25,977 nucleotides of DNA from G039029935 sp039029935 (GCA_039029935.1 JBCCFC010000015.1:1-25977); one strand, 5' to 3'. Shown: positions 8,090 through 14,564, counted from the stretch's first letter. Notes: generated from the sequence alone by a model not told the origin. Numbers and translations: made by a program.

Positions 8090-9479
8090 CCACCGTCCCT
8101 ACCGCACAATGATGCGGCCATGCCAAAAAAAATGTCCCATCATCCGCTGCCTGTTGCATAGCCGCACGCCATTCCGCAGCGTCTTCGTCAGACAGATTAT
8201 TGGCAAATCCCGCGAGGAGAAATTGCTCCACAACGCCAAACGGTTCATAAAACGTCGATAGCTGTGGGCCAAATTGCAAATCGGACAGATTGCCTGCACT
8301 GACCTGCGCCTGGAACCGTCGATAGAGACTGGCGGTGGCACACGTCTTGCCCTCTTGATTGTTCCCATCTGGGCTGGTACTGTTCCATTGGGGCGTGGTA
8401 TAGCGTAGGCGCAATTCTTCACGGACGGGCATGTTGAGTGTAAAGGCCATGTCCATCGCCCGTACAAACACGGCTACACGTCCACCCGGCTTGGTGACAC
8501 GAATCATTTCACGCAACATCTGGTCCGCATCCACCTCTTCCATCACCGTTGTCGAGAAGGTCACATCAAAATAATTGTCGGGGAAGGGCAACTCCTCAGC
8601 GTTGCCTTTGGTAAAGGTTATCACATCAGGCAGTTCGCCTGCATCTACAGCCCGACGGACCAACGCAGTCGCCTCCTTGAGCAGATAGTCGTTGAGGTCC
8701 ATTCCCGTGATAGGGTTCGCCCCTGCTGTCACCTCAGCCAACCAACGGTCGATAACACCTGACCCACTGCCAATATCGAGTACATGTTCACCCGCCTGTA
8801 GCGCAATCATTTCAAAGAGGTTACTCATCATCTTTTGATGTCCCGCCGCCAGCCCACGCAATTCCAACACAGGCATCATCCCCAGATATGCCCCACCCAG
8901 CACAATGGTACAGAAATGCTGGCTCAACTGTGGCAACAGCGGCTCCCAAGCAGCGGGGGACAGTCCCATTGGCATCAAGATGAGCGGTTCACCCAAGCCG
9001 TTGGTTTGGTCATGAACTTCGTAGGCAATGCCTGCGATTTCTCCTTCTACATCGGGGGGCGTGTATCCAGCGTTACTGGTATCTTGCTGCATCGCCAACA
9101 GCCTGCTCAGAATTAGTTTTCCATGATCGACAATGACATCGGTCCACAGTCGTGTTTCATAGTCAGATAGATGAACTTGCTCTACGGCTGAAACATCCGC
9201 CAAAGCTGTGTCAATTGCGCCCCCATATTGAGGCATTGCGCTGGCGTAGACTACCGTGCGATTGGCATGATGTTTGGCAAACTGTGCCAGCCCCTCTGTG
9301 GGTAAAAAGGCCGGACAGACCAACGTCATCGAGGCGATGCTACTTGATTGTGCTTGCCCATGATCCATCAGCAATGGATGCCAATCCTGTGGCATACGCG
9401 CAGCAATGTGTGCTGGTTGGTCAGGGCTAATATTGAGATGCATCAATAGTGCCTGTAGGCGTTCTGATAGTGTTTGCAT
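8079..9479 (-). CDS. SAM-dependent methyltransferase with alpha/beta-hydrolase-like N-terminus
   Basis: 466 residues. The class I methyltransferase domain covers ~215-400: motif I VLDIGSGSG (233-241), acidic residue Asp261 in GMDLN, motif ELPFPDNYFDVTFS, and VTKPGGRVAVF (post-I/motif III region). Before it, residues ~150-195 read GEPLILMPMGLSPAAWEPLL, which strongly resembles the first strand and oxyanion turn of an alpha/beta hydrolase, but the nucleophile elbow and His are absent and the sequence passes straight into the methyltransferase. Residues 1-140 are unassigned. The substrate is unknown; a small-molecule or lipid target is a guess. GTGAGA lies upstream of ATG 9479, and a 14-bp hairpin sits 19 nt before the ATG. 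The lipoprotein gene follows with overlap or very close spacing, so translation may be coupled. Confidence 0.85.
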   Translation of the reverse strand: MQTLSERLQALLMHLNISPDQPAHIAARMPQDWHPLLMDHGQAQSSSIASMTLVCPAFLPTEGLAQFAKHHANRTVVYASAMPQYGGAIDTALADVSAVEQVHLSDYETRLWTDVIVDHGKLILSRLLAMQQDTSNAGYTPPDVEGEIAGIAYEVHDQTNGLGEPLILMPMGLSPAAWEPLLPQLSQHFCTIVLGGAYLGMMPVLELRGLAAGHQKMMSNLFEMIALQAGEHVLDIGSGSGVIDRWLAEVTAGANPITGMDLNDYLLKEATALVRRAVDAGELPDVITFTKGNAEELPFPDNYFDVTFSTTVMEEVDADQMLREMIRVTKPGGRVAVFVRAMDMAFTLNMPVREELRLRYTTPQWNSTSPDGNNQEGKTCATASLYRRFQAQVSAGNLSDLQFGPQLSTFYEPFGVVEQFLLAGFANNLSDEDAAEWRAAMQQAADDGTFFLAWPHHCAVGTVVGE

Positions 9480-9498
9480 TGATTGTTCTCACTGCGTA

Positions 9499-9535
9499 AG
9501 AGGATAAGGTGTCCTCTCATAACACCTTATCCTCT
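9499..9535 (-). promoter_or_regulatory. Perfect 14-bp stem-loop upstream of the methyltransferase gene
   Basis: Arms 9499-9512 and 9522-9535 (AGAGGATAAGGTGT / ACACCTTATCCTCT) enclose a 9-nt loop. On the minus strand it is followed by TTACGC, not a T-run, and ends 19 nt before the methyltransferase ATG. It lies between the dehydrogenase stop (9564) and the next gene. It could be a weak terminator, an mRNA-stability hairpin or a protein site. Confidence 0.6.
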
Positions 9536-9563
9536 ACGGGATACTTATTTTTGTGAAATGGAT

Positions 9564-10526
9564 TTAAAATCCCTCTTCTTTATTCACCTGATTCCGAAGC
9601 GGGAAGTTCCCTGCTAAAAAGCGTTCTAAATTTTCAGTGAAAATATCCAGCACATATTGCCCCTCGTGCTGTGTACCACCGGCGATATGTGCCGTGATCA
9701 ACAAATTCTCGACATCCCAGAGGTAGCTATCTGCGGGTAATGGTTCAGGACGCGTTACTTCCAGCGCCGCCGCCCCCAGTCGTTTCTCTTGCAACGCCTG
9801 TGCAACCGCATCCTGATCCACAATCCCGCCACGAGACATTGCCACTATCATGGCGGTTGGTTTCATCAGGGCGATTTTATCCGCATCAATGAGGTTGTCA
9901 GTTTCTGGTGTAATGGGCAGCGCAATCACCACATAATCCGACTCACGCAGCAGGTCGTCTAGGTGCTCCATGTTGAGCAGTTTGTTCACATAATCGGGCT
10001 TGTTCGCAGGGTAGAGATCAACAGCAAAGATATTGACGCCAAAGACCTGTGCGCGTTCGGCTAGATGACGACCAAATGCACCAAAGCCGATAATGCCCAT
10101 GGTCGTCCCAGTCAGTTCGGATAACTGTGGTCGCAATTCTCGCTGTGCCCAAACATGCTCTTGTTGCCGAAAAATACTGGTACGAATTCCTCTTGTAAAG
10201 GCAAAGATCATGCCCAATGTGCTTTCCGCCAATCCTGGGCCATGTGTGCCAGCGGCACTGGTCAACAGGACATCGCTTGCCACCAACCCTGGGATTTGCA
10301 CATACATATTGACACCAGAACTGGGTGATTGAATCCATTTCAGATTTTTGGCGGCGTTAAAGATATCAGCGTTTAAGTGCCCAACATAGATGTCCACGTC
10401 GGCAATAGCCTCTGCAACATCTTCGCGATTGGGGCAATGGGCGAATTCGATATCTGTATGTCTTTCCCGAAGTTGCGGGATGGCTTTTTCCAAACCTGTC
10501 CCGATTGGACCAAATAAAACTTTCAT
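9564..10526 (-). CDS. D-2-hydroxyacid dehydrogenase family protein
   Basis: 320 residues from ATG 10526, the usual length. NAD-binding motif GIIGFGAFGRHLAERA (144-159, GxGxxG) is followed by Asp170, typical of NAD preference. The catalytic set is present: Arg232 (SRGGIVD), Glu261 (PEPLP) and His280 (TAHIAGG). The family reduces 2-keto acids to D-2-hydroxy acids, or the reverse (glyoxylate/hydroxypyruvate reductases, phosphoglycerate dehydrogenase relatives); the substrate is not readable. I chose ATG 10526 because AAAGGAGTGAT lies just upstream. An in-frame upstream extension to 10631 would cover the promoter and add an odd Tyr-rich segment. The methyltransferase gene follows 84 bp later beyond a stem-loop. 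Confidence 0.9.
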   Translation of the reverse strand: MKVLFGPIGTGLEKAIPQLRERHTDIEFAHCPNREDVAEAIADVDIYVGHLNADIFNAAKNLKWIQSPSSGVNMYVQIPGLVASDVLLTSAAGTHGPGLAESTLGMIFAFTRGIRTSIFRQQEHVWAQRELRPQLSELTGTTMGIIGFGAFGRHLAERAQVFGVNIFAVDLYPANKPDYVNKLLNMEHLDDLLRESDYVVIALPITPETDNLIDADKIALMKPTAMIVAMSRGGIVDQDAVAQALQEKRLGAAALEVTRPEPLPADSYLWDVENLLITAHIAGGTQHEGQYVLDIFTENLERFLAGNFPLRNQVNKEEGF

Positions 10527-10576
10527 GCGTATCACTCCTTTGGATGTATAGTATAGCGATAAAATCAATCTAGTGT

Positions 10577-10605
10577 AGTATACTTGACGTACTTGTGTTT
10601 GTCTA
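10577..10605 (-). promoter_or_regulatory. Promoter of the D-2-hydroxyacid dehydrogenase
   Basis: Minus strand: TAGACA (10600-10605), 17-nt spacer, TATACT (10577-10582). Transcription would start near 10570, giving a ~45-nt leader that carries the AAAGGAGTGAT ribosome site before ATG 10526. Confidence 0.6.
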
Positions 10606-10631
10606 TTCCTGTTAAGAGTGTAATATAGCAT

Positions 10632-10799
10632 TTCAGCTTGTCAGCGGGTCAGCCAGTTAGCTTGTCAGCGGGTCAGCCAGTTAGCTTGTCAGCTTGTCAG
10701 CGTGTAATGTGCTGAAGTGCTGACCACCTGAAGTGCTGACCACCTGAAATGCTGACCACCTGAAGTGCTGACCACCTGAAGTGCTGACCCGCTGAAGTG
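10632..10799. repeat. Array of 21 contiguous 8-bp units in two opposed halves
   Basis: The stretch divides without remainder into 21 octamers. The first nine are mostly GTCAGCNN or GTTAGCTT (GTCAGCGG, GTCAGCCA, GTCAGCTT). Unit 10 is GTAATGTG. The last eleven alternate CTGAAGTG and CTGACCAC, ending CTGACCCG CTGAAGTG. GTCAG and CTGAC are reverse complements, so the halves face each other and could fold into a long imperfect hairpin. The array ends exactly where the MITE-like element's duplicated target begins. It resembles the TCGGT arrays in period and symmetry but uses another unit. Confidence 0.88.
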
Positions 10800-10947
10800 C
10801 TATTTCGCAAAAAAGCAAAAGTCACGCGTAACAGCAAGCCCCCGCCCAGAATGGACGGGCTACGTTAGAGGCGCGCATTTCTTGTAGACCGCCCTTGTAG
10901 GGTGGTGGGCTTTGCCCATGAGCGACTTTTGCTTTTTTGCGCTATTT
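10800..10947. mobile_element. MITE-like element with 18-bp TIRs and 6-bp target duplication
   Basis: Perfect 18-bp terminal inverted repeats, CGCAAAAAAGCAAAAGTC (10806-10823) and its complement (10924-10941), bound a 136-bp unit. The direct repeat CTATTT flanks it on both sides (10800-10805 and 10942-10947). The inside is non-coding, G+C-rich and full of small inverted repeats, for example ACCGCCC TTGTA GGGTGGT and GGGC TTT GCCC. This is the architecture of a non-autonomous transposable element. The transposase family that would move it is not identified; no transposase gene is in the window. Confidence 0.68.
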
Positions 10948-10979
10948 CTGTTAAATTTTTGTTAATTAAAATTTTTTGC

Positions 10980-11008
10980 TTGACATCAACAAAAATTTGT
11001 GTTACACT
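10980..11008 (+). promoter_or_regulatory. Strong consensus promoter with A/T-rich upstream element
   Basis: TTGACA (10980-10985), 17-nt spacer, TACACT (11003-11008). The 30 bases upstream are A/T tracts (ATTTTTGTTAATTAAAATTT), like an UP element. It drives the small transcription unit ending at 11252. Confidence 0.75.
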
Positions 11009-11133
11009 TTCATTTAGCTAGGTTCTTGAGTATGTCACCTCAATCTTTTACCCAAAAACAATTAAATAGTTTGTGAATCAATACTCAAAACCCAGCCTTA
11101 AATCGCTATTCTTATATAAAGGAGGTGATGCAT

Positions 11134-11190
11134 ATGGATTGTAGTAGTTACAGTCGTTCGGTAGCGTCATCTCTGGGAGTTAACTTCTAG
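11134..11190 (+). CDS. 18-residue peptide ORF with near-perfect Shine-Dalgarno
   Basis: The predicted peptide is MDCSSYSRSVASSLGVNF. AAAGGAGGTGAT (11118-11129) precedes the ATG with 8 nt between GGAGG and the start. It is complementary over 12 nt to the usual 3' end of 16S rRNA and is the strongest ribosome site in the window. Six of 18 residues are Ser, read by AGT, TCG, TCA and TCT codons, and there is one Cys. No signal peptide is evident. The second half of the ORF lies in a 12-bp hairpin, so translation would open it. It could be a functional small protein, a leader peptide that senses translation, or a peptide precursor; nothing nearby looks like a peptide-modification enzyme. The family is not recognised. 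Confidence 0.5.
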   Translation: MDCSSYSRSVASSLGVNF

Positions 11191-11216
11191 TTATAACGCT
11201 ACCGAACTAAAACAAC

Positions 11217-11252
11217 AAGACTCTTACCATTGTGGTAAGAGTCTTTCTTTTT
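11217..11252 (+). terminator. Rho-independent terminator of the small transcription unit
   Basis: A perfect 13-bp stem (AAGACTCTTACCA / TGGTAAGAGTCTT), 3-nt loop and the tail TCTTTTT. It lies 26 nt after the 18-codon ORF and separates it from the gene at 11356. Confidence 0.92.
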
Positions 11253-11266
11253 AGGGAAGGTAGAAT

Positions 11267-11327
11267 GGGCATCCTTGCCTGTTGTGTGTAACCTTCGGGC
11301 TATTGCCCAATACTCAGGCAAGATGCC
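11267..11327 (+). promoter_or_regulatory. Stem-loop in front of the two-TM protein gene
   Basis: GGCATC-C-TTGCCTG (11268-11281) pairs with CAGGCAAGATGCC (11315-11327), 13 bp with one bulged C. A nested GGGC TATT GCCC hairpin lies inside the loop. It ends ~30 nt before the GTG at 11356. There is no T-run, so it is more likely an mRNA leader structure than a terminator. Confidence 0.45.
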
Positions 11328-11355
11328 GAAGCAGCGTTCAGGGTAGTTTACACTT

Positions 11356-12267
11356 GTGCATACCAGAAATCAGCGCATGATCCAACTTAATCAACAGCCT
11401 GGTGACTCGATTGATCCAAAGCTATCATTTTTAGCAGGCTGGCTTCTGGGCAGACGGGGCCGTCGTCGAGCCAAAAATCAGAGGGGAATCGGCTGTCTAC
11501 TGCTCATTGTGGGGGCATTTGCAGGGCTAGCGGCCATCGGCGGCATTGTCAGCGCACCGTTCACCTGGATGGAGGCGCGCAGTGTACGTGCATTGCCGCA
11601 ACCAACCGCATCCGAGGTCGTTGAATTGACGCAGGGGAGCCAAGCAATTCTGGTTGGTCAAGCACCACAAGAACCAATCGCACCAGACCTCGATGATGCA
11701 AGCTTACCACCAGATTTCTATGGCCTTGTTCTCTTTTATGTGGAAACAAAAGCATCGCGAAGCAGTGACACATCCGATACGGTCAATGCTGATGCTGGTG
11801 TCGATATTAATGCGACACCAACGTCTGCCTTCCCAGATTGGGTGCGCGTTGTTCCACCACCTCAACGTGTTCAGCTTACACTCGACCGTGAACGCTCTAT
11901 AATTATTCAGTTACCACAGGATATAGCATTTTTAAATGCGCAGACCATTGATGAGCTATCCAGCGATATTCTTGGCGGCGAGTTTGATGATGGACAAAAT
12001 GCCGATGATGAATGGCGTGTCGTTGGGTACTTGCCTGGGCAGGCCCTCACAGTTAAGGGAACATGGGAGGGCGCAAGTATTGGCGAAGGCGATGTTGACA
12101 GCATTGGTTTGTTTACGGCTGAGGCAGTTTATGCAGGCAGTGCGGATGAGTATCTCAGCTATCTCGGACGGCAACCGGGGATGGGGCTGTTGATGGGGTT
12201 TGGCTGCGGTAGTCTTGCCATTGTGTTGCTGTTGGCGGGTGCGGCCTTGCGGTTTGTAGGTCGGTAG
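11356..12267 (+). CDS. Two-TM membrane protein of unknown function
   Basis: 303 residues from GTG 11356; ATG 11377 (MIQLNQQPGD) is an equally possible start, and neither has a clear Shine-Dalgarno. A basic stretch (GRRGRRRAKNQRG) precedes a first membrane helix (GCLLLIVGAFAGLAAIGGIV, ~46-66), and the C-terminus is a second helix (GLLMGFGCGSLAIVLLLAGA). Between them ~200 residues of soluble, Asp-rich, beta-rich sequence should lie outside the cytoplasm. The layout (TM, extracytoplasmic beta domain with a VKGTWEGASIGEGDVDSIGL stretch, TM) recalls GIDE-type proteins, but I cannot confirm that. The stop codon TAG is formed inside the first unit of a short tandem array (CGG TAG). The CapA-like gene converges from the right. 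Confidence 0.72.
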   Translation: MHTRNQRMIQLNQQPGDSIDPKLSFLAGWLLGRRGRRRAKNQRGIGCLLLIVGAFAGLAAIGGIVSAPFTWMEARSVRALPQPTASEVVELTQGSQAILVGQAPQEPIAPDLDDASLPPDFYGLVLFYVETKASRSSDTSDTVNADAGVDINATPTSAFPDWVRVVPPPQRVQLTLDRERSIIIQLPQDIAFLNAQTIDELSSDILGGEFDDGQNADDEWRVVGYLPGQALTVKGTWEGASIGEGDVDSIGLFTAEAVYAGSADEYLSYLGRQPGMGLLMGFGCGSLAIVLLLAGAALRFVGR

Positions 12268-12387
12268 ACTGGTATTCGGTGAGTCGGTATTCGGTATTCG
12301 GTGAGTCAGTATTCGGTGGGTCAGTAACGATTCTACCGAATACGTTCACACACCCACACACCATCACACCATCACACCGACTACCGG
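12261..12387. repeat. Short tandem array, TCGGTNNN family (copy C), between convergent genes
   Basis: Units TCGGTAGAC, TCGGTGAG, TCGGTAT and TCGGTGGG run rightwards from the stop codon of the two-TM gene. They include a 9-bp inverted repeat GTATTCGGT / ACCGAATAC (12309-12317, 12335-12343). From ~12350 the sequence becomes octamers in the opposite sense (CACACCAT twice, CACACCGA, CTACCGGT) and reaches the stop codon of the convergent CapA-like gene, which also reads CGG TAG. The array thus fills the whole gap and may act as a bidirectional hairpin terminator, though no T-run is present. Confidence 0.8.
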
Positions 12388-14384
12388 TTCCATTCACTTA
12401 CGCCAAAGACTCGCTCCAAAATACGCGCCCGGTTTTGTGCATCTGCCCAGCGAGGCTGACCGTAGTCATGCAGAATCGTTGTAAGCAGTTGCGTACTGAT
12501 GTGGCGATTGTCATAGACTGTATGTTTGACAATCAAACCGTCACGCGTCTCTTGGCTCCACATCTGGTCAAAGAAAAGATTGCCTAACCCATAGAGAATG
12601 ACATGATTGTCGTTTAGCTCCACTGCCTGGGGGATATGGCTCTGGATACCTGTCACAACATCAGCGCCAGCGCGGGCCAACGCACGAAAGATTTGCTGCT
12701 GGTCGGAATGGGGCGACACCTCGTAGAATTCTTGAAACTGTAGCTCGGCAAAAATAAGCTTGGCGCGATCCTGTGCGCGGATATTGCGGATGGTGGCAGA
12801 CATGATGTTGAGGTCAAAGGGAGCACTACCAGGGCTGGTTTCGGTTGCCCACGCAATGGTGGGACCATAGCTGTTGGCCCCAAGAAAGGCAAGGCGATTG
12901 CCATTGTGTTCGTAATAGAGTGGGGCGAAGGCAGCACTCTTGTTGACACCGCCACCGTAAATGGGCAACCCGGCCTCTGCATAAACCGCCAACGACCCAA
13001 GGGCAGCCTCTTTACCAAAATCGTTTTGATGATTGCCTGTCAACCCAATCAAATCGGTTCCGATCATCTTCAACGCCGTCATATATTCTGGTTTGCTACA
13101 AAAGGTTAAGTTTTTGGGATCCGTGTTGGTTTGGCAACCTTCCACAAAAGGGACTTCGTTACTCACAATCGTGATATCTGCACGGGCAAGCTCAGGGCCA
13201 ACCTCTACAGCAGGCCACTCAGCACCAAAACGGTCCATTTGATAGGCCGTCTGTCGCACCATTGCTGTCACCCCGGTCATGGCGATGACGGTGAGCTGGT
13301 TTGGGTTACGGTTGATTGTGGGCAGCGTGGAGAGAAAGGATGTGATTTGTGGTGCCGTCTCTGCTTGGCTGTCAAACCGTGCATAGACGTTGGCCGCCAA
13401 TGGGTAATCGTTTGCGGCAAAATTATGATTGTTTTCCACGGGGTTTTGGCCGTCAACGGTCAACACGGTTAACTGTGGTGTCAACTCTTCAAACGGGAGT
13501 AAAGCCAAGGTTGCTCGATTGGCCCATACTGCATTAATCAAGTCGGCTGTCGTCTCAGCGCGTTGAATAGGCGTCTCTGCGGACACGGGTCCCAGAACCT
13601 GTATGAGGGCAGGCAAGGTGTCAGAGAGGACTACCACCGATGTGTAGAAAGCTTGAGCGCCAACCTGATCTGTTTCTGCGAGGGTGGTTTCCTGTGAGGT
13701 GATATTTTGCCAGAGGTTTTTGATTGTCTGTAACTCAATATTGGGTTCTATTGTGTCAAAACGGGTGGCCGCAGCAAAAATCTGCCTGTAGACAAGCTGA
13801 TTTTGATTGGCAACACCATCGGCAGCCAAGGTAAAAAGCAATGCCACATCGCTTGTATTTGCGCTGACCTGATAAATCGCTTCGCCAGTTTCTTCATTGA
13901 CTTCATCCACACTTTGTGTTGCAATTGCGTTTTGCAAAGCCAGTGGCACAGTTGACTCAAAGGCAATCTGGATAGGTTGAAATGGTTTGCTCGCTGGTTG
14001 AGCGTCCGTTGACGTTGTCGTTGGTGTCGTCACTATATCAGTTGATGTGACGCTTTTGGTGTCGTTTGGTGTTATAGCATGTGTTGCTGTGACAGCGTTT
14101 GTTACAGCAGCATTTGTGACATCACCAGCTACTTGAGTAGAGACAGTTGCACCCAAAAAATTTGTATTGGTCGCCGTCGGTTCATTAAAGGTCAAGTCAC
14201 CTGCTTCGACAACCTGAACACTGCCCACTTCGGTCTGTGATATTTGTGGACGTGTCCGCAGCATACCACTTGCCGCCCAGATCACCAAACCAGCCCCTGT
14301 CACCATAATCAACGCGCTAACTGTCAGGAGCAAAATACGTGTATTCACGTGTGCAAGCTGTTTTGTGATAAAATTAACAATCAT
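12381..14384 (-). CDS. Membrane-anchored CapA/PgsA-like protein
   Basis: 667 residues. An N-terminal membrane anchor (~16-39) is followed by a Thr-rich linker (~75-140). The C-terminal ~260 residues carry CapA (poly-gamma-glutamate synthesis, metallophosphatase-like) landmarks: NEVP near 408, GNHQNDFG near 451 and GIQSHIPQ near 583, followed by LYGLGNLFFDQ. In known systems CapA proteins act at the cell surface in capsule or polyglutamate assembly; many homologues have no proven role. The middle (~145-370) contains FQPIQIAFESTVPLALQNAI and resembles a PstS-like solute-binding fold only loosely. No capB/capC genes are adjacent. No Shine-Dalgarno precedes ATG 14384, but a TATACT box lies 7 nt upstream. 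The stop codon TAG is the edge of a short tandem array. Confidence 0.85.
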   Translation of the reverse strand: MIVNFITKQLAHVNTRILLLTVSALIMVTGAGLVIWAASGMLRTRPQISQTEVGSVQVVEAGDLTFNEPTATNTNFLGATVSTQVAGDVTNAAVTNAVTATHAITPNDTKSVTSTDIVTTPTTTSTDAQPASKPFQPIQIAFESTVPLALQNAIATQSVDEVNEETGEAIYQVSANTSDVALLFTLAADGVANQNQLVYRQIFAAATRFDTIEPNIELQTIKNLWQNITSQETTLAETDQVGAQAFYTSVVVLSDTLPALIQVLGPVSAETPIQRAETTADLINAVWANRATLALLPFEELTPQLTVLTVDGQNPVENNHNFAANDYPLAANVYARFDSQAETAPQITSFLSTLPTINRNPNQLTVIAMTGVTAMVRQTAYQMDRFGAEWPAVEVGPELARADITIVSNEVPFVEGCQTNTDPKNLTFCSKPEYMTALKMIGTDLIGLTGNHQNDFGKEAALGSLAVYAEAGLPIYGGGVNKSAAFAPLYYEHNGNRLAFLGANSYGPTIAWATETSPGSAPFDLNIMSATIRNIRAQDRAKLIFAELQFQEFYEVSPHSDQQQIFRALARAGADVVTGIQSHIPQAVELNDNHVILYGLGNLFFDQMWSQETRDGLIVKHTVYDNRHISTQLLTTILHDYGQPRWADAQNRARILERVFGVSEWNR

Positions 14385-14391
14385 GTGGCAA

Positions 14392-14421
14392 AGTATAGCC
14401 TACATCTTTATCAGGCTACAA
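14392..14421 (-). promoter_or_regulatory. Probable leaderless promoter of the CapA-like gene
   Basis: Minus strand: TTGTAG (14416-14421), 18-nt spacer, TATACT (14392-14397), then 7 nt to ATG 14384. The distance places the transcription start at or beside the start codon, and no Shine-Dalgarno is seen. Confidence 0.55.
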
Positions 14422-14452
14422 GTTTTTCACTACCCGACATCCATAGCCAAAC

Positions 14453-14512
14453 CTTCGGGAGGTGACGATGCTTACTACGGCTACACAATCTATTTATCGT
14501 CACCTCCCGAAG
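14453..14512 (+). promoter_or_regulatory. Perfect 17-bp inverted repeat sequestering a Shine-Dalgarno
   Basis: CTTCGGGAGGTGACGAT (14453-14469) is exactly complementary to ATCGTCACCTCCCGAAG (14496-14512), with a 26-nt loop. The left arm holds GGGAGGTGACGATG, a good ribosome site plus ATG for a 28-codon ORF; the right arm holds the matching anti-Shine-Dalgarno. It lies in the divergent gap between the CapA-like and Yip1-like genes and could be a leader switch or an operator. There is no T-run after it. Confidence 0.6.
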
Positions 14513-14554
14513 TTGGGTTACGTCTGTTGGATAACGAGCAGGAGGGAATCATAA
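14468..14554 (+). CDS. Possible 28-residue leader ORF upstream of the Yip1-like gene
   Basis: ATG 14468 follows GGGAGGTGAC and opens a 28-codon frame (MLTTATQSIYRHLPK, then LGYVCWITSRRES) ending in TAA at 14554, ten bases before the ATG of the membrane-protein gene. Its ribosome site is buried in the hairpin 14453-14512. If translated, it would free AGGAGGG (14539-14545), the only Shine-Dalgarno-like sequence near ATG 14565. Coding status is unproven; chance is possible for so short a frame. Confidence 0.25.
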   Translation: MLTTATQSIYRHLPKLGYVCWITSRRES

Positions 14555-14564
14555 TCAAGAAATC

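Larger units (their letters stand above)
11015..11252 (+). ncRNA. Candidate ~240-nt structured small transcript carrying an 18-codon ORF
   Basis: Between a consensus promoter and a strong terminator lies no large ORF, but several structures. A leader stem pairs GGTT-C-TTGAGTAT (11021-11033) with ATACTCAA-AACC (11081-11092), 12 bp with one bulge. A near-perfect Shine-Dalgarno opens a short ORF (11134-11190). A 12-bp stem GTTCGGTAGCGT / ACGCTACCGAAC (11156-11167, 11196-11207) overlaps the ORF and its stop. The exact 5' end is inferred from the -10 box. It matches no RNA family I can name (not tmRNA, 6S or SRP as far as I can see). It may be a peptide-coding mRNA, a dual-function sRNA, or a leader/attenuator for the gene at 11356. 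Confidence 0.55.

Noticed and set aside
10632..10799. Possible CRISPR array
   Set aside because: Repeats are 8 bp, contiguous, without unique spacers, and in opposed halves; no cas genes are nearby.
10949..10970. Text resembling the filamentous-phage origin region (GTTAAATTTTTGTTAA)
   Set aside because: Only a short A/T-rich match; the origin hairpins are absent. It is better explained as the A/T-rich element upstream of the promoter at 10980.
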